Source: Cyanoderma ruficeps (Eukaryota > Chordata > Aves > Passeriformes > Timaliidae). From it: a DNA stretch of 64,000 nt. Location: positions 4,519,521 to 4,583,520 of the forward strand of contig VZDJ01000090.1 of assembly GCA_008694505.1 (NCBI GenBank), written 5' to 3'. A program made the position numbers and the translations under genes. Below are positions 1 through 10,639 of this stretch, piece by piece (the first letter of the stretch is position 1; each line of letters opens with the position of its first letter). Under the pieces are notes generated by a model, which was given only the letters and a program-made list of their open reading frames with translations, searched no databases and was not told where the DNA came from.

Positions 1-1185
1 GACGGCTCCTGCAGCAGGGTACAAATCAGCTCAGCCCTGCACTTTGAGGACAGTGATTATTATAATATATTTTTATAAATTTTAATAAGAATAGGTAAGG
101 AGATCAATGTGTTTAAAACGAAGTAAACAACTACCAAAAAAAGTGTTTAAATTTTATTTTTAAACCTAATCTTGGGATTGTTGGTATTTACACATGTCCA
201 GTTGCCTGCCTGTATTGCAGCAGTTCGGGCCATCTAGGTACAACTTAAGAGTAGCTGTGAAGTTGCTGCACTGGCCCATTGCATGGGTGTTTGAAAGCAC
301 TGTGATCTCATGAGGGGTCATTTTGTCTTCTGAGGATCACATCTTGAGTTTTTTACCTAAGCTCAACAAAATCCTTCACAGTGGGTATGGTGGCTAATAG
401 AGGGAAGGGAGTAGTTGAAAAAGATTGCATCAAGTGGATGGAGTGCCTGAAAATTTGTGTAAATAGGTGCAAAGGAACTGACTTGATCCTTGCTCTTTCC
501 AGTGCTAGGAGAGAGTTCACAATCAGAAAGCAGGATAAGGCACAAAGCTGCTGTTTTCTTTTCTTCAAAAACTTTGGGCTCTCAAAGTGTTGTCAGGGAA
601 AAAAAGCCAGTTCCTGTGACAGTTGGGAGTGGGTTGGCACTTCTTTGCTTGCTGAAATCACACCATCTATATGAAAAAGAGTAAGAAATTTCTTCTTCCC
701 CAGGCAAATAAATTTGCTTTTGTTCCCATCAGCACTCTAGTTTGAAGTCTGGAAAATACTAAGAGAAGGGCTGAAAGTGTGAGACCTTTTCATGTTCATG
801 GAATAGTAGATACCTAGACATGAGCATCTAACTCTTTCTCTGCCTTTTTTTATCTTATGTGTTATATGAGGTGGCAGAAATAGGAAGTAAATGCTTTTTT
901 TCCTTGAAAAGTGGATGTTGATCAAATAAGTGACTGCTGGTTTAACATATCTCACATGGTCCAAAACTAGCCAGCCTTGGTTTGTTGCAGCTGCTGGCAC
1001 TGCCCTGAGACTTAGCTTCTAACAGTTATGTTAAAAATAAGTAAATTTGGTATATATGCAGTGAGAAGTCTATCAAGTTATTGATATACAATGTACCCCT
1101 AGAAAGGTATCTACTTGATAAGATCCAGCAATGCCTAACGAGTTGGGAAGGAGAGTAGGCATGGGCAGAGATAGATGTGGAGGCT
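1..1185. other. Noncoding stretch, AT-rich near its left end
   Basis: There is no gene I can support. Positions 55-170 are strongly AT-rich, with runs of T and A around TATAAATTTTAATAAG. The rest is ordinary mixed sequence. Open frames are under 100 codons and overlap on both strands, which fits chance. Confidence 0.6.
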
Positions 1186-1415
1186 GGGGAGGGTATTTGA
1201 AGAAGGATGTAAAGGCACTTATTATAAAAGAGAACAGGTTATGTCAAGGCAAAGAGAAGAATTCTCAGAAAGTAAAAATGAGGAAGATAATGTTGAAAGC
1301 AGAGAAGGAGTAAAAGGCAATAAAGAGTAAGACCAAAGATGAAAGCTGGAGAAGAGGAAGAGAGCTTTGTCTAAGTAAGAAGGAGAAGAAAACTATATAT
1401 GGAAGAAAAAACCCT
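1186..1415 (+). repeat. Purine-rich tract (GA/GAA-rich low complexity)
   Basis: Most bases on the plus strand are A or G, with words such as AGAAGGAGAAGAAAAC and GGAGAAGAGGAAGAGAGC and only scattered pyrimidines. It is not a clean tandem repeat. Such tracts can adopt triplex structures or act as polypurine spacers. No gene overlaps it convincingly: the 60-codon plus-strand frame here is a lysine/glutamate-rich product of the base composition. Confidence 0.6.
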
Positions 1416-1764
1416 GGCATCTGAGCACCAGGCTCATGAAAAAGACAGAATCAGTACTTGCAAAAAAATCTCATAGTCACAGGAGATGAATTAAACATGC
1501 CCCCAAAAGTGCCAGAATCCCTAGGCAGTGTAGATAATGAGTCTGCAAAAGAATTCCTGAGCTCCGAATGAACACGGTGGCCAGACCCGTAGGTCCCCCG
1601 ACACAGATGTCTTGTCTTTGCTTTTGTGGGAGAAGTGCTGAGCATACCTGGGCAACTGCTGTACAAATAAACAAGGCAGAGAAGAAGGTAAAGTAGGCAA
1701 GGTAGAAAGAAAGAATGCATGCACAAGAGAAAGAAGTACATTTCTATTTTTGTTTTATGGGGAA

Positions 1765-1862
1765 GACACCAGTGTTTCTCTATCAGATTGGCTGGGTTTT
1801 ATTCCTGCTGCTGCCACAGACTGGCTTTGTGACCCTATGTAAGTCCCTTCACTTCTCTCTGG
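1765..1862 (+). mobile_element. MIR-type SINE remnant
   Basis: The order of words follows the MIR core: CTGGGTTTTATTCC, then CTGCTGCCACAGACTGG, then CTTTGTGACCCTATG, then AAGTCCCTTCACTTCTCTCT. In MIR these correspond to the 'gggttcaaatcc', 'ctctgccact..ctggctg', 'tgtgaccttggg' and 'aagtcacttaacctctct' segments. The copy is truncated on both sides and diverged, as expected for an ancient tRNA-derived SINE. A T-run (about 1867-1879) follows. The assignment is from memory of the family consensus, not from alignment. Confidence 0.6.
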
Positions 1863-3100
1863 CACTTTTTTTTTTTTCATTTTTGCTTTTGGATTATGAT
1901 AAAAACATGCTGCAAGCACAGGTTAAATATTCACAACCCTTCTCCTCCATCAACTTGCTGTTATTATCATCATCATCATCATCTTTTACAGGTGAGACAG
2001 TGATGTGTCCCAGTCTTCAGAGCAAAACGTGGGCAGAGAAGCAAGTGTCTGCACTCTTAGCCCCTTCCCATCCCCTCTTGCCATTAGGTCTCAGAATCCT
2101 GAATCTACCTGGAGGGCAGCAGTGTTGAAGGCAAGGAGGGGGCAGCCCACCTAGGCTGTCTGCAGAGCCTTCTTACTCAGCTAAAGCTGCTGACAGCTAT
2201 ACTGCTATTTATTTATTTGGCTGCTGAGGACAGAAACAGCAGGAGATAATCATAAGAAAATCATAAAAAAGAGGGAAAACCAGCAGATAATATTCTGCAG
2301 AGGGATTTAACGGGGTGAAAAATTGTCTCTTGCCGAACTGTCTATGACTCTAAATGCTGTTTCCAAGATCTTCACTCTTCCTCCTCAACAGAGGCTTAAG
2401 GAAAGCAACAGGAAAGGCTCTAAGCCAGCGTCTGGGGGTTTTGAAAATATGACAGGCAGGAGCCTGGGTTTTTCTCATCAGCATCTTTCAGTGGCATGGA
2501 TGCAATCAGTCATTCTGTCTGTTTCTCTCTGAACAGGACCATTCCCTCCTCCTGCCGCAGTGAGTTGAGGGGAGGACACTTGGGAAATGCCACTCTACTT
2601 CCTATACCCTAGTCTTTCAATTGAGGTGAATTTTTTCCTGTGCTGCAAGAGCATGGTCAAATAGCTGGGAAAGCTGCAGGTAACTTCCTGCTGCTGCTTT
2701 AGGAGGCAGGAGTTTCAAGACTAATCCTGATCTTGTGGTGACGATATGGCATCAGCAAGGTGGGACCTGCTTGAACACAACTGGTGGCTGAGATTTAACT
2801 CAAAGGAGGCAGATCCCTTCTGCTGAAATCATCTTTGTCTGATTCCCTCAGCTATGGTGGAAGCTCTCTCTCACAGGCAGCTGGGTGGAAGCTTGGGAAG
2901 TTCTCCTGTGATGCTGTTGTGCTGTTATGGTGTCATAGTATGATGTGAACTTTATGTTTTTTGAGGTATGAGGATAGGGTGGAGCAGTTTTCTGAGTCTG
3001 GCTAAAATGGGGAGGGTCCAACTCATTCTCTAGGATTGACTGTAGAGACTCAAATCAAAAAGCAAAAATCGCCAACTTTTTGTTTTACTTTCCAATACAA
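1863..3100. other. Noncoding stretch with short (ATC)n tract
   Basis: A T-run at about 1867-1879 is followed by a short (ATC)n microsatellite at 1966-1983. The latter leads into TTTTACAGGTGAGACAG, which faintly resembles the antisense MIR word 'ttttacagatgaggaaac', but this is too weak to call. The rest is unstructured. The longest frame (plus strand, 1715-2128) is leucine/serine-rich and covers the T-run and (ATC)n, so it is composition-driven. Confidence 0.5.
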
Positions 3101-3104
3101 ACTG

Positions 3105-3260
3105 TATGCCAGACTTGGAGAGTCTGTGCTTGATTCTCATCTCTGCTAGAGGCTTCAAGTTTGATTTTGAGGAATTCATTGAGTCTTGTTTTTCTCTTTC
3201 AAATGAGCACAGTTATTCTTGCCTGTCAGGAAGGCTTGTAAATAGAAATTCACATGCAAG
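3105..3260 (+). mobile_element. Possible MIR/L2-like SINE remnant
   Basis: A heavily decayed series of words follows MIR order: TTGATTCTCATCTCTGCTAG, then a TTTTGAGGAATTCATTGAG segment, then TTTTTCTCTTTCAAATGAGC and TTATTCTTGCCTGTCAGGAA. The last two recall 'tttcc..atctgtaaaatg' and 'taatacttgcctacctcacagg'. Divergence is high, and chance resemblance cannot be excluded without a profile search. Confidence 0.35.
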
Positions 3261-6200
3261 GTGCCCAGGTAGGATGTTGCTGATGGATTTAAATGTCTAG
3301 AGATCCTGGGGGACAATCACAGATGTAAAAAATACTCTGAGCTCCCATTTGGCTGTTCCTTCTCCTTAAAAAGTTCATTCTTCCATGCTGTTATCTCCTC
3401 TGTTATATCCAAGCAGTGATATTTTTATTAACAGCCTTAATTGATCTGTTGGAATATAGGAGATCACACATCAAGCTGAGCATTGTGTGTCAGTCTTGAA
3501 CCAATTTACTGTTTCTTTTACTCTATAATTCTTCTTTTTCCAAGGAAAACCACATGTAAATGCACAAGGCTTGGCTGCTGTAAAGCAGTCAAGCGTTGAC
3601 AGGAAGATGCTCTTCCAGAGTGAGGAGGAGGCAGCACCTCCATAGGGCAAACCCCAAAGATATATCAGAGCGCTGTTAGGACCTGAATTTAATTTAAACC
3701 CGGCATGCAAACAACCTTCCTCTCTGAGAATGTGTTCACTTGGAAATAAGTTGGCCCAGTCACCGCGGTTTAGCTCGTTCAATGTGGTGTATCTGTTCCC
3801 CAGCAAAATGTTCTTGCAGTTGAACTAACATAGGTGCAGGTTCCTTTGTCTCTTTGTGGAGGGAAGAGCTGAGGTTTAATTTAAACAAAGGTCTATTATT
3901 ACAGCCAGGGATTAAAGCCCTCCATTGAGGTCTACTCCATTAAAGTAGCACTTTATTCAGCAAAACATGAGTGTGGAGGCTCTTTACATAAATCACAGTC
4001 CCCTGGTGTTAAGGACTTGTTTTGGACATGGAGATGGTAGGGACATGCAGCAGTACAGCACCTCCCGACTTCTGAATGCATGTGAATAGGGAGGGGAAGC
4101 AAGCTGGAGAATTTTTAAATGATCTTTGTAGTCCTGCCCGGAGCTGGCATCCAGCTCTCAGGCAGTCATCAGGTACAAGGGCTCCATTCTCCTGTCTTGG
4201 ACAAGGCAGTTCACCAGATTGCAGGCAAAAAGAATTAGTAATGACAGACTGAAAACACTCCCTTCAAGAAGATTTGAAGTCTGAGGTCTTGACCTTCCAG
4301 CCATTAGACTGTTCCCATATGCATGGCAGGAAGAAGATGGTAAAGCAGTGTGTTTCCAAACAGAAGCCAGTTAACAGTTCTCCACTAAAACACAAGGTTA
4401 GGGTCCATCCTGACTAAAAATGGTGAGCTGTTTGTAGTCCATATCTTTTTGTAAAAATGGAAATTATTCTCTCAGTCATAATTACTCTGTAAAAGAACTA
4501 GATAGGATGTAACTCAGAGAAAATATTTCTTCTCACGCCTATGGCGACTCAGTTAATTTTGGTATCTTTGATCAAGCAATTCAGTGACAAAGCTATTGAG
4601 GAAAATTACATTCTTTCACCGAGATATTTTGCATGGAGTGTGCAGCATCTCCAAACCCAGTGTGTGCCAGCAACACACTCAAACAAGCAATTCTCAGCTT
4701 TTTCCCAGACAACCGTGCTGCCTTTATACAGTTTGGGGAAGCACAGAAAAAATCCTATTTGTTCAAAGTCCTGAAGTGTTGACCAGCAGGAAATTCACTG
4801 CTGATAGACTCTCTTGGCAGTGGAAGACATCATAAATTACCCCAAATAACCTGCATTTCAAAAACATTATTTGCAGAATTTAAAAAGAGAGGGCAGATCA
4901 GGACAATAAGATCCCAGGAAGTCCTCAAGGAAACTTGTAGAAATGCCGCTGCCAAACTCCCTTGGAGTTGCTAGTGTGACCTGTTGTTGCTGAGAGGCCT
5001 TGTTCTGGCCAGTCTTTGTACCCCAAACATGCTCTGGCATCACTCTTTGCAGGGACAAACAGAAAAGGACAGAGGGGGGTTGCAGCGGGCTTGGGAACAC
5101 TTGCTGTTTACATGGAAACAGCGGTGTTGGGATCAGGAAGTATAGGGACACCATATGGCTGCTTTCCCAATAGCCTTCTGTGACAATAAGTGCCTCTGTC
5201 CTGCCATTGCCCCCTTGTTACAGTATCTCGGGTGTGCTAGCAGAATGCTTTCTGAGCTGCTGAATTGCGGTCACAGTGTCAATTTACTGTCGGTGTAGGG
5301 GGCACGGAGGGTTTTTGTGACAGGGCCAGTGCAACCCCACCTCCTTGGGGTCTTTCCAGCTGTGCTGAGATCATGCTCTTCAAGGGCACCACTGCTCGTT
5401 TTGCCAGTGCCACGTGCCAGCACAGGGAAGGCACAGAGAGTTTGTTTGTGGAGTTATTTCATCTTCACCAGCCCCCTAAGGTAGAATTCCATCCCTGTTG
5501 CTTGTTTTTCCCACCACTGGCTGGCCTGCTCCCGGGGCTCAGCTGGAGGGAGCCGTGAGGTCTTTGGGAGGGCAGTTGTGGGGTGTGCCTGCCTGCAGCA
5601 GGACACAGGGCAGGCACTGGGAATGGCTCGGGACTACAGATCAGCCACAACAAAAGTGAGGGCAGCAAGCTATGGCCGGAATTGTAAGGGCTTATCACTT
5701 TCCACTTTATTTTCATATGGGAGGGTAAATATAAGCTGCTGCTGACAGGGCTTCCATTTTGATTTGAACCAAATGAAAACGAATACTTTTTAATGGAGAA
5801 TTTTCTTGTCCGGGTTAACAACTCCCTCCTAGTTCTCTGCTCTCAGCGCCAAACTATCCCCCATTAGTCCCTTCATTTCTGTCCCACCCCCATCACCAAT
5901 GTGACCCATGTTATCAGATGTCTGCTGTGAGGGCCTGGTTTGCAGTCAGTCACTGTCCAGGCAGGCCAAGCATCTGCACCTCCTGCCATGTCAGGCTTTC
6001 AAACTGCCATTTCCATCCCCCAAAATTTCTAATCAGTGCAAGGCACCAAGCAGTGCAAGTCGCATCAGAAAACTGCATTTTTGGTGATTCATCCATGTTT
6101 GCACAGAGATCCTCAGACAGTGCTAGCAAGAAAATACAGATGTGGCTCTCTGCTGTATGGAGTAATTTTTTTTTGCCTATACCATCTGGCTTTTTGTGTC

Positions 6201-6585
6201 AAACACATATATAGTGAGTGTGACAGTGATAGTCGTGAGGAAAAGGATTTTCTCATTAAGGGGCGGAAAGCAGAAAGAAGGCAGGATCCAGTATGCCTGT
6301 GAATTTTCAGAGCCATCAAGTCCATTTGGCATGGAGGAACAGTGTGTTTGAGTTTGTCGGAGCAGGGCTGTCGCAGGGATCAGAGGCTGTCCTTGGTGGC
6401 CTGTCACTGGTGAGTGATTACTGCTTTCTCTCACCTGTGTCCCAAACTTCATCTCTCGTGGCTGATGCTTTCCCCTCTCTGTATTCCCTTCACACGCCAG
6501 CACTCAGGCAGCTAGCAGAGAGGCAGAGAGTGAGCGCAAGAGCTGGCAGGGAGTCAATATATTTCAGTGTTTTATTACTACAGAG
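3261..6585. other. Noncoding stretch, no gene supported
   Basis: Mostly unique-looking sequence. The 12-mer TTTAATTTAAAC occurs twice, at 3688-3699 and 3875-3886. A small CpG-containing patch (CACCGCGGTTTAGCTCG, about 3761-3777) lies between them and could be part of a conserved noncoding element. Several 100-codon frames on both strands around 5265-6500 overlap one another and show no domain, splice context or recognisable protein words. Confidence 0.5.
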
Positions 6586-6589
6586 CTGA

Positions 6590-6735
6590 AGTAGCATTTA
6601 GTTGGTTAGGCTCCGCGCGGAGTGAGCAGTCTAAGTGACTCAGATATTGGGTCCAACAATTAAAGGCACAACAAAAAATCCATGGATTAATTAGCAGGTC
6701 AATGGTGGTTGAGTAGTTATTGCTAAATTACAAGG
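6590..6735. promoter_or_regulatory. Candidate conserved noncoding element with CpG palindrome, AP-1 and TAAT sites
   Basis: A perfect 12-bp palindrome CTCCGCGCGGAG sits at 6611-6622. The AP-1 consensus TGACTCA follows at 6636-6642, and GATTAATTAG (paired homeodomain half-sites) lies at 6685-6694. The block also contains CAACAATTAAAGG. In otherwise CpG-poor DNA, this density of defined sites with intact CpGs suggests selection. The enhancer role is inferred; cross-species conservation was not testable here. Confidence 0.35.
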
Positions 6736-7215
6736 TTTGCATGTAAGAGACAGGATTGATCACTGGTGTCTGCCGGCTCCTCTGGCTGTGTGCTGGGGAT
6801 GTGGGTTGGGGAGGGTAGGCTCCCACTGATGGCATGACAGTGAAGGGGGTCAAGAAAGGTAGGGGAGGGGACTGCCCAATGTTTATCACTCCCCTACCAC
6901 AAGGACGCACATTGTGCTTGTTTAACAGAGGTTCAAAATTAATTGATACCATCTGGCAGGGAGCTCTGCTTCTGCTGCAGCTCTGTGACGCCTTGGGGGG
7001 CCGGCAAGGGGATGGGAGAGGGGGAAGACCCAGGGAGTGGAGTAAATGACATGAGGAGCATCCATTGAGGTGTCCCTTTTCAGCACCAGGGAAAAGGGTC
7101 TGTCTGGAGTGGTATCATGTCCAATGGCATAATTTTGAACAAAGGCTGGAAAGGCATTGAGACATGCACACGCTCCCTACTCTGTCATGAAATACTGGAA
7201 CATTTTGTAGAAAAA
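6736..7215. other. Noncoding stretch before microsatellite
   Basis: No gene or recognisable repeat. It contains a G-rich segment at about 6991-7035 (GGGGGGCCGGCAAGGGGATG and flanks) with several G runs. Short frames on both strands overlap one another. Confidence 0.45.
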
Positions 7216-7217
7216 GG

Positions 7218-7220
7218 TAT

Positions 7221-7262
<42 letters not shown>

Positions 7263-7288
7263 GTATATGTATATGTATATATACACAC
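7218..7288. repeat. Compound (CA)n(TA)n microsatellite
   Basis: An (AC)n run of about 14 units passes directly into (AT)n, then into a TATATG-interrupted tail ending in TATATACACACC. The tract is almost continuously alternating purine-pyrimidine, so it could adopt Z-DNA or cruciform structure and is probably length-polymorphic. The tyrosine/isoleucine and threonine/histidine frames read through it are artefacts. Confidence 0.97.
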
Positions 7289-7639
7289 CACCATTTCCAC
7301 AGTGGAACACAAGGGAATTGTAGACAGAGAAATGCAAGCAAGTTTCTTTCCAGCAAGGAGAGTCTAGGGAAACAATCTTTTCCCTTTTGGGGTGCAGGAG
7401 GTTTTGGGAAACAGGCACAAAGAGTGTCTTTCCTGGTGTAGGACTGAAGGGAAAATACTATTTGCCCACTGCTGCTATAATTAGTAGCTCTGCAGTGATG
7501 ACAGCTGGATTAGAAAGAAAAAACTTATCCCTGAGGTCTCCCACATAAATGCAAAACAGGCAGTGACAGGGGAAAGAAAGAAGAAAGGAAAGGGATGTGG
7601 CCTGATGGATACAGTACTGGGGGACTCCGCTCTCCCTGT
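7289..7639. other. Noncoding stretch, nothing recognised
   Basis: I see no gene, repeat family or clustered motifs here. It separates the microsatellite from the TAAT-rich block that begins near 7640. Confidence 0.45.
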
Positions 7640-7870
7640 GTTGGAAGCTCACCAGATTGCACTAATGTGCATAATAATCAAGCTGTCAGAGCCCTCGCTC
7701 CAGCTCTGCTCGGAGGCAGGCAATGCCGAGAACATTTTATCTCGTTTCCGAATGACTTTTTATGCCCGGTAAAATGCTGTTTTCATATCAATTAATAATT
7801 CAGCTAATAACACAATTAAGAAATCCGCCTTTCGCTGGGAGCCATTTGGAGGGGACGGCAGAGGAGGGGC
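7640..7870. promoter_or_regulatory. Candidate conserved noncoding element, homeodomain-motif rich
   Basis: The core 7787-7820 packs several ATTA/TAAT words (ATCAATTAATAATTCAGC, CTAATAACAC, CAATTAAG) into 34 bp. It is flanked on the left by a block with preserved CpGs (CCGAG, CTCGTTTCCG, CCCGG) and on the right by ATCCGCC, TTCGCTGGG and GGACGG. Tandem homeodomain core sites embedded in non-repetitive, CpG-retaining sequence are typical of deeply conserved developmental enhancers. Function is inferred from motif grammar only. Confidence 0.4.
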
Positions 7871-8004
7871 AGACACGGCACTAGGGAGGCTTCAGGCTGA
7901 TGCTGCTCTGGGCTTGCGGGTCGCTGTTCCCGTGCGGAGATACCCAGTAATTAAATGTGCACGTCAGGGAAGCCAAGAGTTACAGGTCCCGTGTCTCTCC
8001 ACGT

Positions 8005-8080
8005 GACAGAGGCATGATGTAGCTGCTGGAAAATCACTTAACCGCTCTTTGAGCTTAAGTTTTCTTCAGAAAAGTAAGGC
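8005..8080 (+). mobile_element. MIR-type SINE remnant
   Basis: The string GAAAATCACTTAACCGCTCT, followed by TTGAGCTTAAGTTTTCTTCA and GAAAAGTAAGG, tracks the MIR segment 'gggcaagtcacttaacctctctgagcctcagtttcctcatctgtaaaatggg' word for word with scattered substitutions. Only the 3' half of the core is left. The family is widespread and inactive in amniotes. Confidence 0.6.
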
Positions 8081-10590
8081 TTGTGCTACTTTCGTCATGT
8101 TCTGCAAAGGAACGTATCACTAAATGTTACAGTGCTGCTGTCGCACAGACCGGGTCTTACTTATGCAACAGTATGTGCCATGCCAGGGCTTTGCAGAAAC
8201 AAAATACCAAGGCTTAGTGGGTCAGCTGGGATTTACTGTCTCCTGCATACCAGCAGAAATCTCAGTGCATTCAGAGCCAGTTATTTTTATCCTGATTATG
8301 AGAGTCCAAGGATGAGGCCTACTCTGTAGATCATATATTGGTTGAGAGTATGATTATGATTAATTTGAAAGTGATACAATTATACAGGTGCAAATCTCAC
8401 CATGAGCAAAGTAATCTCTTTACAAATGTGCCATGAATGTATATTAATCTAGTCTTCCTTTTCCCATACTGTGCAAGCCTGGCTGTATCTCCTCTAGGGA
8501 ATTCTGTAATAGCAGCTATATTCCATTACAGTTCCAATAATGCAGCCCATGGTGGTAGATGAAGCTCGTGTGGGATGTTTAAGCACCACTCTGTGCTATC
8601 CTGGACTGGTAGAACCAAGCAAGGGAAAATGTGACACACAGTTTCTGAACATGAAAGTGCTGATTTGACTTTGTTGATGAAAGGAGGCTCTCACTTTCTC
8701 AGAACCTGACCCTTGGCGTGGTCAGTTTTTCCCTCATCTCTGGAAATTTGAGTTACCTCTCAGAGGCAGGCTAACTCTTGAGAATACATAAATAATCTTT
8801 GTTTAGTTATTTATTCCTTGCAAAGATTTAGACCTGGTTGATTGATTGCTGGTCCTGGCTATAGACCTATAAATCAGTGTTCAAGAAGGTGACGCATCCT
8901 TGTTGCACTCTGAGTGTTCATGAAACTGCTATGACAGAAAGGCATAATAATGCTTTAGGCCTCTATAGCTCCCGCTGATCTTGCCTAAGAGCCCTCTCTT
9001 ATGTCCTCTCTCTGGCTTGTTCAAGTGATAGATCTTTGCAGGACACATCTTTGGTTTTTGTCCTAGTGTTCCACACCAAAATGCTTTCTTTTCAGGAAAA
9101 TCTTGTAATGCAGGGACGGCACCGACCTCAAGATCATCTCTTCCCTCCTTCCATCCCATGGCAGAGCCTGCTTTGCCTAAACCAAGACTACCAAGGTTTT
9201 CCATTGCAGCTGGGGCTAAGATAGTACATGAGAGAACCACAAGGCAGAGTCACTCAATCCATCCTTCCCTTAACAAGATCTTTTCTTGCTGCAGTTTTTT
9301 TTGGTAGACTTCAAGACCTGCATCCTGCTGTTCACAGTCAGAATAATTTGTGCCTGTCCGCGTGGTTAATGTTGTTATGGAGCTTCTTTCTCTCTTTCTC
9401 TCTCTTTATTTATTTTTTTTTTTAATAGAACAAGATGTTGATGAAAACACCTGCTCAGTTTTGCTTTTCTTAATGAATAATCTGTATAAAATTAGATGGC
9501 AACACAGACCAATCACAGCAGGAAAGAGAGAGAGTGGCCATGCTAAGAGAGCTATCATAGATCACTCCTGTTTCTTAATGTGTCAGGAATCTCCTAACAA
9601 GGTGCCAGGATGTGGGAATCACATGGGAAATAAAGATAAGCAGCATCTGTATGTTTCAGAGACTTCCACTAACCATATTTTGTTTCTCTTTTTCTCTTCT
9701 AGGTAAGTGAAGCTTTGATTTTCCTATGCATAGAGTACCAGTTGACTGGGGCATGATGGATTGAGAAGGTGATGTTTTCCTTGGCTGAAAGGCCACAGTG
9801 AAGGGTGTCCAGCTTCAGGTGTTCATGGCTCTCCTGTTCGTAAGTCTTTGCTAGAAAAAGTGTTGGAAAAAGAGATATCTTGTGACTGTGTGATCCAGTG
9901 ATTGAGATGTTTAAGCTGCATTGCTTTATACCTTGTCAGTAAGTAATTTCCTGTGTTGGGGTGCTTACAGCATACGTATGTACATGGTTGTCCTGGCCTG
10001 GGCTAATGGAATGTCATCTGCAGTCACAAACATATTTAATCTTTATTTGTCACCATTCCTGTCCCCCCAGCTGGTTTATAATGAGATCATTGAGCATTTC
10101 ACATGCATTCTGTCTTTAGCATGGGTGCCAGAAGGACGTGCTGGTCTTGGAACAGGCACTTGTGCAGTTCCCGTCTTGTGGTGACTTGTGGCACTGACCC
10201 TGTACAGCGGCAGTGCAAGTTGTGTGGGAACAGCAGGCTGTGGTGTGCCTGCCAGGCTGATTCTCCCTTCACATACCACCTTCTTGTGGTGCGTGACTTG
10301 AGCCTGACAATGTACTTTTGAAAATATATTTTTACCACTCTTATTCCCACTTGGCACTGAAGTCCCAATGACAACATTTGAAATCAAGATTTATGTCCGT
10401 ATGGACTTAGCATACAGCAAGTTGCAGTTCATTCTTTGGCTTTTCAGGTTCCTTACAGCTACCTCTCTACCATCTACCTTGTTACATACTGAGCCCGTAC
10501 AGCTCTCCAGGGAATAGCTTTGGGTTTGTGCATTTGGCTTCCAGGACGGTACAAATAGTGTATGATTCAGGGTTGCTCCTCCTCTTTTTA
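8081..10590. other. Noncoding stretch, no gene supported
   Basis: Mixed sequence with a T-rich tract at about 9384-9424. A TTTTCTCTTCTAGGTAAGTG word near 9693 joins an acceptor-like and a donor-like signal back to back (polypyrimidine-AG followed immediately by GTAAGT). There is no exon-sized frame between such signals, so I read no exon. Frames up to 118 codons (9350-9706) have low-complexity ends and no recognisable domain. Confidence 0.5.
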
Positions 10591-10592
10591 AG

Positions 10593-10634
10593 CCCACAGG
10601 CATTATGTGGTAGACCACATAATGCTGGTGTGGG
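10593..10634. repeat. Inverted repeat / hairpin
   Basis: Two perfect 12-nt arms (GCATTATGTGGT at 10600-10611 and ACCACATAATGC at 10614-10625) are separated by only AG. Beyond a 1-versus-3 nt internal loop, a further 6-bp match (CCCACA at 10593-10598 with TGTGGG at 10629-10634) extends the stem to 18 paired positions. The 2-nt spacer makes a DNA cruciform or the core of a palindromic element more likely than a miRNA precursor, whose loop would be larger. Confidence 0.85.
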
Positions 10635-10639
10635 AGACC

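Noticed and set aside
1960..2010. Antisense MIR at the (ATC)n tract
   Set aside because: The resemblance rests on a simple repeat plus one TTTTACAG word.
7115..7418. Tyr/Ile and Cys/Val repeat frames
   Set aside because: Produced by the (CA)n(TA)n microsatellite.
9680..9715. TTCTCTTCTAGGTAAGTG as splice sites of a small exon
   Set aside because: Acceptor-like and donor-like signals abut with no exon between them. Most likely coincidence, although a recursive (zero-length exon) splice site of a long intron is possible and could be tested with RNA-seq.
10593..10634. miRNA precursor
   Set aside because: The loop is only 2 nt and the stem too short outside the core. A DNA palindrome explains it better.
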